Shown: piece after piece, positions 17,859 through 24,282 of the stretch
How positions within the stretch are numbered: the stretch's first letter is position 1
How the letters are laid out: every line of letters starts with the position of its first letter
NCBI GenBank assembly: GCA_022071955.1
Contig: JAJVIM010000003.1
Coordinates: forward strand, 434,001 to 498,000
DNA: 64,000 bases
Direction of reading: 5' to 3'
Source: Anaerolineae bacterium
Lineage (GTDB): Bacteria; Chloroflexota; Anaerolineae; 4572-78; J111
Position numbers and translations under genes: made by a program
Notes under the pieces: model-generated
What the model saw: only the letters and a program-made list of their open reading frames with translations
Told to the model about the DNA's origin: nothing
The model's database searches: none

Positions 17859-18823
17859 ACGCTTCAGTTATCGGCAAATTTATTGTGGGTGGCGTGTTGG
17901 CCGGCGGGCTGCTGCTGGCTTTTGCCGCCGCCGGCCGGGCCGAATCGCCGCCGGCAGTGCGCATCAACCCGGCCAGCATGCAGGTATACACCGGCGATAC
18001 CGGCCGCACCGACATCGAGGTCAGCGCCATCAACCCGGCCGCGGCCCGGTTGACCCTCACCTTTAACCCGGCGTTGATTACCGTCATCGACGATGAGCCG
18101 GGGCGCGACGGCATACAGGTGGCGATCAATCCGGTGCTGCTGGCGCAGGGCGCGGCCGTTGAGCAAAATCAGGTTGACACCGCTGCCGGCCAAATTGTGC
18201 TCAAAATAACTCATCTGCCGCAGCCACTGCCGGCGGCGCAACTGGCCAGCATCACCTGGCTGGGGCTAACCGAGGGCGTGGCCAATATCGACCTGATTTC
18301 CGCCGAGCTGACCGGCCCCACCGGCCAGCCGGTAACCCCAACCATTCAAAACAGCGTCATCGAGGTGACCGCAGCCCAGCCCGGCGCTATTTTTGGGCGG
18401 ATACTGCTGCAAGGCCGGCGGCAGCACAACGGCGTCAGCGTGGTTGCTTCCGAGCGAGCCTGCCCCGAGCCGCCGGCCACGCTGCGCAGCAGTGCATCGC
18501 TGGGCACCACCAACCCAGACGGCTATTTTGAATTTGTGCCGGCTGCGGGTCTCGCCTATCGCTGTGTGCAGGTGTTACAACACGGTTATTTGGCGGGGCA
18601 GGCCGGCAACCCCAAAGGGAATCTTGGCACGCTGGAACTGCCCGGCGGCGACATTAACGATGACAACGCCATCAACATATTTGATATGGCCTATATTGGC
18701 AGCCACTACGGCGACAACGACCCCCAGGTTGATATTAATGGCGATGGCACAGTGAGCATTTTTGATCTGGTGCTGGCCGCCTCCAATTATGGGCGGCAGG
18801 GGCCGGTGAGCCAGTGGCAGTAG
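17855..18823 (+). CDS. Secreted cohesin + CnaB-like + dockerin protein
   Basis: It begins with GTG at 17855 in a GTGA overlap with the protease stop, so the two are coupled. The 322-residue product has a signal peptide (1-29), a cohesin-like domain (about 34-170: AARLTLTFNPALITVIDDEPGRDGI) and a CnaB-like module (about 178-255, with two Cys). A dockerin (about 258-315) has GDINDDNAINIFDMAYIGSHYG and DINGDGTVSIFDLVLAASNYG-type loops. Because it is coupled to the dockerin-protease, its cohesin is the prime candidate receptor for that protease. Confidence 0.86.
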   Translation: MNASVIGKFIVGGVLAGGLLLAFAAAGRAESPPAVRINPASMQVYTGDTGRTDIEVSAINPAAARLTLTFNPALITVIDDEPGRDGIQVAINPVLLAQGAAVEQNQVDTAAGQIVLKITHLPQPLPAAQLASITWLGLTEGVANIDLISAELTGPTGQPVTPTIQNSVIEVTAAQPGAIFGRILLQGRRQHNGVSVVASERACPEPPATLRSSASLGTTNPDGYFEFVPAAGLAYRCVQVLQHGYLAGQAGNPKGNLGTLELPGGDINDDNAINIFDMAYIGSHYGDNDPQVDINGDGTVSIFDLVLAASNYGRQGPVSQWQ

Positions 18824-18847
18824 CACCGCGGCTCACATTTTACGTCA

Positions 18848-18877
18848 TTGCGATGATGGCTTGTTTTATAGTACAAT
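18848..18877 (+). promoter_or_regulatory. Predicted promoter of the GAF protein
   Basis: TTGCGA (18848-18853), 18-bp spacer, TACAAT (18872-18877). Confidence 0.4.
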
Positions 18878-18915
18878 AGAGTTACATCAGTTTTGCACCC
18901 CAAAGGAGTGCCGGT

Positions 18916-19545
18916 ATGAGTTCAAACGTGTTTCGTTTCCTGCAACAGGAAAACATTCGGCTGAAAAAAGAAATCGAATCGCTGGAAAAAGAGAAGGCCG
19001 CGCTGTTTGGTTATCTGGAAACGATCAAAGAAATTCAAAACAGAATTCTGGAGTTGCCGGCCGATAACCGCCCGCTCGACACTCTCGACGCGCTGCTGCA
19101 GCAAATTCGGCAGGTGGTAGGTGCCAACGATGGTTCAATTTCAAGGTTAGACCCCCAAACCAACGAGCTGGTGTTTTTACTGGTTCAGGGTGAACTGGGC
19201 GGGCAACTCACCGGTTTCAGGATTAACAGCCAGTCTGGCATTGCCGGCTGGGTGGTTTCGCACCGGGAGCCGATCATTGTGAACACCCCGCGCCAGGATT
19301 GGCGGTTTTCGCAGGTGGTTGACGAAGAATTCAGCTTTTTCACCTGGTCAATTGCTTCCGTGCCGATTCTGAAAGAAGGAGAACTGCTGGGGGTTGTGCA
19401 ATTGCTCAACAAACATTTGAGCGATTTTTCTGAGGCAGATATCGCCTTGATGATGGTATTGAGCCACGCGGCCAGCCTGGTACTGGAAAAAATTGATATG
19501 CCCAACCCGCCCGCTCGCACCCGCACCGGTTTGTTATTTGGCTAA
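18916..19545 (+). CDS. Coiled-coil GAF-domain protein
   Basis: The 209-residue cytoplasmic protein has an N-terminal coiled coil (about 8-50, charged ENIRLKKEIESLEKEKA) and a GAF domain (about 55-192: GANDGSISRLDP, SGIAGWVVSHREPIIV, ASVPILKEGELLGVVQLLNK). GAF domains bind small ligands such as cyclic nucleotides. No output domain is attached, so it is probably an adaptor or sensor subunit of a signalling complex. AAAGGAG precedes ATG 18916. It ends convergently with a small minus-strand gene. Confidence 0.85.
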   Translation: MSSNVFRFLQQENIRLKKEIESLEKEKAALFGYLETIKEIQNRILELPADNRPLDTLDALLQQIRQVVGANDGSISRLDPQTNELVFLLVQGELGGQLTGFRINSQSGIAGWVVSHREPIIVNTPRQDWRFSQVVDEEFSFFTWSIASVPILKEGELLGVVQLLNKHLSDFSEADIALMMVLSHAASLVLEKIDMPNPPARTRTGLLFG

Positions 19546-19558
19546 TCCAGCCAGCCTA

Positions 19559-19599
19559 ACGCCAAAGGGACTTCCGGGCCGGAAAGTCGCGGCGTTACC
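19559..19599. repeat. Nested inverted repeats in a convergent gap
   Basis: An outer pair AACGCC/GGCGTT encloses an inner GACTTCCGG/CCGGAAAGTC hairpin. It lies between the GAF gene stop and the small minus-strand gene, and may act as a two-way transcription stop or a structured RNA. No T-tract. Confidence 0.4.
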
Positions 19600-19607
19600 G
19601 GGTAGTG

Positions 19608-19826
19608 TCAGCCACTCCGCCGGCGACGGCTTTTGTTTTCCATTTCCGCCAGCCGCGCGCCCGCCGAAGCCAGCGCATCGCGCAGAGAATAAACTTCTGA
19701 CAAAAACACCACAAACGACTGGGTTGGGTCGTTGGGGGTGTAGAGTCGCAGCGCCGGGTCACTCTTGTCTGTGCTGGGAATCAGTTCAATTTCCAGGTGT
19801 TTGCTTACCGTTACTTTTTCTGTCAT
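19608..19826 (-). CDS. Small hypothetical protein
   Basis: ATG 19826 with AGAGGG about 7 nt upstream gives 72 residues starting MTEKVTVSKHLEIELIPS and ending in a basic RRRRSG tail. It has mixed alpha/beta character, no TM segment and no recognised family. A TTG at 19832 is also in frame. It is convergent with the GAF protein and divergent from the lipoprotein at 19999. Confidence 0.55.
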   Translation of the reverse strand: MTEKVTVSKHLEIELIPSTDKSDPALRLYTPNDPTQSFVVFLSEVYSLRDALASAGARLAEMENKSRRRRSG

Positions 19827-19929
19827 TACCAACCCTCTCTTCCAAAGAATACCCTTCTGCCGCCAGTTAATAAACCCTTCCCTCGGCTAATTTTAGCGAA
19901 TTTACCCAAAACTTCAAACTCAAATCAGC

Positions 19930-19958
19930 TTTACCTATTTCACAAGTTATGATATGAT
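19930..19958 (+). promoter_or_regulatory. Predicted promoter of LysM-cohesin lipoprotein
   Basis: TTTACC (19930-19935), 17-bp spacer, TATGAT (19953-19958). Confidence 0.45.
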
Positions 19959-19998
19959 GAAGCTGACATAATGCGTTAACATAACCCAGGAGGGTGCG

Positions 19999-21447
19999 GT
20001 GAAATCAGGATTCTGCCTCCGAAATTTAATCATATTTGCCGTGTTGATGGTCGTTGTGACCGGTTGCACGCTGAAGCGCCCCGCCGAGATGGTTGGCGAC
20101 ATCGCCCCGCTCGCGCCGCTGGTGGCGGCCGAGCAGGCAGAAACCACGCCCACCGTCCCGCAATCGGACCAGGCGGCCAATTTTGCAGCCATCGATCCCA
20201 ACGTGGATTGGAACGGCGACGGCGCGGTCAACGTGCTCGACGTGGTTACAGCCGCCTACAATTTACCCGCCTCCGCCCAGGCGGCACAGCCCACCAGCCC
20301 GGCCACGCTTAAAATTGACCCCGGCACGCAGCAAATTAACGTTGGCGCGCCAACCACCGCCGAAGTTTCCATTCAGGAGGTGGAAAATCTGGCCGCCATC
20401 GATATGGAAATCCGCTTTGACCCGGCCCTGCTCCAGGTAACGGACAGCGACCCCAACCGGGACGGTATCCAGATTTTGCCGGGCGAATTTCTGGCCGCCG
20501 ATTTTGTGGTGCGCAACGATGTTGACAACGCGGCCGGCGTCATTCGCTACACGGTTACCCAGGTTGCGCCCACGCCCCCGGCCAGCGGCAACGGTATTCT
20601 GGCTCTGATCTTTTTCCAGGGCATCGCACCGGGCACCAGCACCATCAGCTTTAGAGTGGCCATGCTCGCCTCAAGCAGCGCCCAGGAAATTCCGGCCATC
20701 ACCCGCAGCGGCGACATTGTGGTGGCTGCGCCCGGCGGCGAGGCCACAGCCACCCCGGTGACTGCGCCAACCGCCACGCCGATCATCACCGAACCGACTG
20801 CCACCCCCACGCTGCCGCCGGGCGCGTCGCCGGTGGTGATTACCCCCACCCCCACCCTGCCGGCCGCCGCTGAAATTCAGGCCACACTGATAGCCCCCGA
20901 CACGCCAACGCCGACGCCCTCCCCCACGCCGATTCCCCCGCCGGAGGCGCTCATTATTGACCAGCCGCTGGTGTATATTCCGCCCAGCGCCACCACCGGG
21001 TTTTGCTACCGGGTTATGCCAGAAGACACCATCGAGACGATTGCCATGTTTTTTGGCACCACGCCGCAGGCCATTAACCTGGTCAACGATCTGAATCCGC
21101 CGTACATGATTCAGCGCTACCAGCACATTTTTATCCCGCGATATCTGGGCAGCGGCCCCAATATTTACCTGCTCCAACCCGGTGACACTCTGGCCAAGTT
21201 GGCCGTCGATTGTAACCTGCCGGCAACCATGCTGGCCCGGTTCAACGGCCTCGATATCGACAAACTGCCGAGCGGTGAAAATACCGTCCTGCAAACCGAA
21301 ACAATGGGCCTGCAAGCGTTGATCATCCCCATCCCGCCCTTCCCGCCGCCCTCGCGCTACCAGTACCCCAGCGGGCCAATCCCGATTATTCCCTATCAGG
21401 AGCCGTATCCAATTCAGAAATACCACCCGCTCTGGCCGCACAACTGA
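19999..21447 (+). CDS. Lipoprotein with single dockerin loop, cohesin and two LysM domains
   Basis: GTG 19999 follows a strong CAGGAGGGTG. The 482-residue product has a lipobox VVVTGC (Cys23), so it should be lipid-anchored. A lone dockerin-type loop (DWNGDGAVNVLDVVTAAYN, about 68-86) is only half of a canonical dockerin. A cohesin-like domain (about 100-240, AAIDMEIRFDPALLQVTDSD), a Pro/Thr linker and two LysM modules (about 333-380 and 388-435, the second YLLQPGDTLAKLA) follow. The tail is Pro/Tyr-rich. It could link membrane, peptidoglycan and the cohesin network. It is the last member of the cluster. Confidence 0.85.
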   Translation: MKSGFCLRNLIIFAVLMVVVTGCTLKRPAEMVGDIAPLAPLVAAEQAETTPTVPQSDQAANFAAIDPNVDWNGDGAVNVLDVVTAAYNLPASAQAAQPTSPATLKIDPGTQQINVGAPTTAEVSIQEVENLAAIDMEIRFDPALLQVTDSDPNRDGIQILPGEFLAADFVVRNDVDNAAGVIRYTVTQVAPTPPASGNGILALIFFQGIAPGTSTISFRVAMLASSSAQEIPAITRSGDIVVAAPGGEATATPVTAPTATPIITEPTATPTLPPGASPVVITPTPTLPAAAEIQATLIAPDTPTPTPSPTPIPPPEALIIDQPLVYIPPSATTGFCYRVMPEDTIETIAMFFGTTPQAINLVNDLNPPYMIQRYQHIFIPRYLGSGPNIYLLQPGDTLAKLAVDCNLPATMLARFNGLDIDKLPSGENTVLQTETMGLQALIIPIPPFPPPSRYQYPSGPIPIIPYQEPYPIQKYHPLWPHN

Positions 21448-21456
21448 GGTAACCCG

Positions 21457-22305
21457 ATGCCGCTCGCCATTGATCACGTCACCATTGCCGGCAGCAGCCT
21501 GCCCGCTTTACAGCAGGCTTTTGCCACCGCCGGTTTGGCCACCGATTACGGCGGACCGCATTCTAATGGCCTCACCCACATGTCACTGCTGGGTTTTGAC
21601 GATGGCTCATACATTGAGCTGATCTCTACCCTGCAAGCCGGCCCGGCCAACACCGTTTTTTGGGGCCAACACATTGCCGGCGATGCCGGACCTTGCGCCT
21701 GGGCGGTGCAGGTGGCCGACGTGGCCCGGGAAGCGGCGCGGGTGGCCGCGCTCGGGGTGCGGGTTGACGGCCCGCGCTATTTCAACCGTCGCCGTCCCGA
21801 TCAAACGCTGGTTGAGTGGGACCTGGCGTTTTTGGGCGACAAAAGCGCCGGGGCCACCCTGCCGTTCATCATCAAAGACATCACGCCGCGCCACCTTCGG
21901 GTTCAACCTTCGGCCAGTGTGACCGGCGGCCCGCTGCGCGGCGTGGCCGGCGTGGTGCTGGGCGTGGCCAATCCCACCGCCGCCGGCGAGTTGTTTCGGC
22001 GGGTGTACGGCTGGCCTGCGCCGCTGGAATACATCGATCCCGATTTTGAGGCCCGGTTGTTCCATTTTGCCGGAACGCCGGTAACCCTGGCCGCGCCGCC
22101 GGAATCCGGTTCGTGGCTGGCGGCCCGGCTGCACCAATTTGATGACTCACCCTGCGCCTATCTGCTGGGCGCGGCGGATTTTGCGGCGGCCTGCCGGCAG
22201 TTCAACCTGTTACCGGCGGGAGACTGGTTTGGCCGGCCGCTGGCCTGGTTTAACCGCCGCCAACTCAACGGGCTGCGGCTGGGCGTCATCGAGTTAACGC
22301 CGTGA
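21457..22305 (+). CDS. Glyoxalase/VOC-fold protein
   Basis: The 282-residue cytoplasmic protein has two VOC half-domains. The N-terminal half starts IDHVTIAGSSLPALQQAF and includes YIELIS, a metal-ligand-type Glu; the second half includes RGVAGVVLGVANPTAAGELF. This resembles the Glyoxalase_3-type family, whose members bind a metal and act on varied small molecules; the substrate cannot be told. It starts 10 bp after the lipoprotein stop, and its own stop overlaps the next GTG. Confidence 0.8.
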   Translation: MPLAIDHVTIAGSSLPALQQAFATAGLATDYGGPHSNGLTHMSLLGFDDGSYIELISTLQAGPANTVFWGQHIAGDAGPCAWAVQVADVAREAARVAALGVRVDGPRYFNRRRPDQTLVEWDLAFLGDKSAGATLPFIIKDITPRHLRVQPSASVTGGPLRGVAGVVLGVANPTAAGELFRRVYGWPAPLEYIDPDFEARLFHFAGTPVTLAAPPESGSWLAARLHQFDDSPCAYLLGAADFAAACRQFNLLPAGDWFGRPLAWFNRRQLNGLRLGVIELTP

Positions 22306-22991
22306 CAAAACAGCGCCCCACCCCGCCAACCAAAAAACCATCCGCCGAGCAGATTGTGCTGCTGCTCGGCCTGTTGGGGTTTATCGCTTTTGTGGGCATC
22401 ATCGGCCTGGGGTTTGTGCCGCTGCTTACCAGCCGGCCAATGCCCTCGTTTGTGCCGGCCGGCGTGGCCCAGATTATCGCTTTTCCCACCGCGGCCCTGC
22501 CCCAACTCAAAACGCCCACCCCCGGCGGGCCGCCCACGGCCACACCTACCGTCATTTACAACGGCACGCCACCCACTCCCGTGTACACCCCACGAGCCAC
22601 GTCGCTGCCGGGCCTGTATTTGCCGGCTCCGATAATGCCGGTCAACATCATCGACCTGGCCCGAATTATGCAGGGCGAATCGCGCTTTGATTTGCAGGCA
22701 GCCTATTACGTGGGCTGGGTAGCGCGCAACCGGCTGGAGCACCCGGCTTACGGCAACACCTACCTCAAGGTTTCGGCCGGCTTTTTTGGCTACCGGCCCG
22801 ACCTGCAGCCCCGGAAGGAATTTATCAAACTGGCGCAGGAAGTGATGCGCGCCAAAGAAGACCCCACGCAGGGCTGCCTGTACGCCCTCTCGCGCACCGA
22901 TATTACCAAACTCGGCGTGCCGCCCGGCCGCGCCGATGTGACCATTGGCGAATGGTTCTTCTTTCACACCTGGCCCGTTGGCGGCCGGTGA
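22302..22991 (+). CDS. Membrane-anchored SleB-like cell-wall hydrolase (tentative)
   Basis: GTG 22302 overlaps the upstream stop (GTGA). The 229-residue product has a TM helix (about 20-48), a Pro/Thr-rich linker, and a C-terminal domain of about 115 residues. That domain contains IIDLARIMQGESRF and YVGWVARNRLEHPAYG. The E-x(n)-NR pattern resembles the SleB/Hydrolase_2 fold used by cortex and cell-wall hydrolases, with the Glu in MQGES as candidate catalytic residue. The match is by eye. The domain would sit on the outer face. Confidence 0.6.
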   Translation: MTKQRPTPPTKKPSAEQIVLLLGLLGFIAFVGIIGLGFVPLLTSRPMPSFVPAGVAQIIAFPTAALPQLKTPTPGGPPTATPTVIYNGTPPTPVYTPRATSLPGLYLPAPIMPVNIIDLARIMQGESRFDLQAAYYVGWVARNRLEHPAYGNTYLKVSAGFFGYRPDLQPRKEFIKLAQEVMRAKEDPTQGCLYALSRTDITKLGVPPGRADVTIGEWFFFHTWPVGGR

Positions 22992-23024
22992 CGAATGTCA
23001 CCCCCGGATAGTGACATTTGCCAC
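22988..23024 (+). promoter_or_regulatory. Tandem CRP-like boxes before the saccharopine-dehydrogenase-like gene
   Basis: GTGACGAATGTCAC (22988-23001, perfect GTGA-N6-TCAC) and GTGACATTTGCCAC (23011-23024), 23 bp apart. A -10-like TAAAAT at 23048-23053 would place the proximal box near -42. Confidence 0.6.
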
Positions 23025-23081
23025 TTACCCATTTTGCCCAACCCGCCTAAAATTGAACGTAAATTATTTTTGGAGGATTTT

Positions 23082-24215
23082 ATGCAGATTTCAGTATTGG
23101 GCGCCGGCCTGGTTGGCAGCGCCATTGTGAAAGATTTGGCCCGCAGCGCTGAATTTGAAGTGACCGTCATCGATGTGAACCCGGCGGCGCTGGCGCAACT
23201 GGCCGCGGCCGCGCCGGTAAAAACCGTGGCCGCCAACCTGCTCACCGAGCCGCTGGCCCCGCTCATCGCCGCCAGCGAGCTGGTAGTCTGCGCCGTGCCG
23301 GGTTTTATGGGCTACAACACCCTGCGGCAGATCATCGAGGCCGGTAAAAATGTGGTCGATATTTCATTTTTCCCGGAAGACGCGCTGCAACTGGATGAGT
23401 TGGCCCGCCAAAATGGCGTCACGGCGGTAGTTGATTGCGGCGTAGCGCCCGGCCTGTGCAACATCATCGCCGGCTACGTGGCCGGCCAGCTTGAGCAGGT
23501 TGATGAGTATATTTGCTACGTGGGCGGGCTGCCCAAAACCCGCCGCTGGCCCTACGAGTACAAAGCCGTCTTTTCACCGGTTGACGTGCTGGAGGAATAC
23601 ACCCGCCCGGCTCGTTTTGTGGAATACGGCCGGCAGGTTACGCGCCCGGCGTTGTCTGAGGTGGAGTTGATTGACCTGCCCGGCGTGGGCACGCTTGAGG
23701 CTTTTAACACTGACGGCCTGCGCTCGCTGATGGACACGCTCAACGCGCCGTTTATGAAAGAAAAAACGCTGCGCTACCCCGGCCACGCCAACCTGATGCG
23801 CGTGTTCAGAGACAGCGGCTTTTTCAACGCCGACCCCGTCGCGGTCGATGGCGTATCGGTTAGCCCAATGGCGCTCACCTCGCGGCTGCTGTTTGATCAG
23901 TGGAAGCTGGGCCAGAACGAAGAGGATTTCACGGTGATGCGGGTTACGCTCAGCGGCCAGCGACAGGGGCAGGCGGTGCGCTACACCTACGATCTGTACG
24001 ACGAGTACGACCCGGCCAGCCAGGTCCACTCGATGGCCCGCACCACCGGTTACACCTGCACAATTGTGGCTCGACAAGTAGCCGGCGGGTTGTTCACCCG
24101 GCCCGGCATCTGCCCCCCCGAACTGGTGGGCGGCGCGCCCGGCTGTTTTGAGAATCTGCTGGCGGGCTACGCCGAGCGCAATATTCGGCTAACAGAGAGC
24201 GTTGATATGCTCTGA
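23082..24215 (+). CDS. Saccharopine dehydrogenase-family oxidoreductase (Lys9-like)
   Basis: ATG 23082 with TGGAGGA 5-6 nt upstream gives 377 residues; the longer upstream frame is noncoding. The Rossmann motif VLGAGLVGSAIVKDLA opens the protein, followed by VTVIDVN, the NAD(P)-binding acidic strand. FMGYNTLRQIIEAGKNVVDISFF and DCGVAPGLCNIIAGY are typical of the saccharopine/lysine 6-dehydrogenase group. The substrate is probably an amino-acid adduct but is not determinable here. Tandem CRP-like boxes lie upstream. Confidence 0.88.
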   Translation: MQISVLGAGLVGSAIVKDLARSAEFEVTVIDVNPAALAQLAAAAPVKTVAANLLTEPLAPLIAASELVVCAVPGFMGYNTLRQIIEAGKNVVDISFFPEDALQLDELARQNGVTAVVDCGVAPGLCNIIAGYVAGQLEQVDEYICYVGGLPKTRRWPYEYKAVFSPVDVLEEYTRPARFVEYGRQVTRPALSEVELIDLPGVGTLEAFNTDGLRSLMDTLNAPFMKEKTLRYPGHANLMRVFRDSGFFNADPVAVDGVSVSPMALTSRLLFDQWKLGQNEEDFTVMRVTLSGQRQGQAVRYTYDLYDEYDPASQVHSMARTTGYTCTIVARQVAGGLFTRPGICPPELVGGAPGCFENLLAGYAERNIRLTESVDML

Positions 24216-24228
24216 TTTTTGTAAATTT

Positions 24229-24270
24229 CCCCGCCCCCAAGCTTGGGGGCGGGGTTAGGGGTGGGGGTTG
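24229..24270. terminator. Perfect 26-bp GC palindrome
   Basis: CCCCGCCCCCAAG meets its exact complement at 24229-24254, followed by GTTAGGGGTGGGGG. It separates two convergent genes and resembles the C-rich/G-rich intergenic family at 9538 and 16081. Confidence 0.7.
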
Positions 24271-24282
24271 GCCCTCTGACTA

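Noticed and set aside
4947..21447. Classical cellulosome
   Set aside because: No glycoside hydrolase or carbohydrate-binding module in the cluster; cargo seen is a protease.
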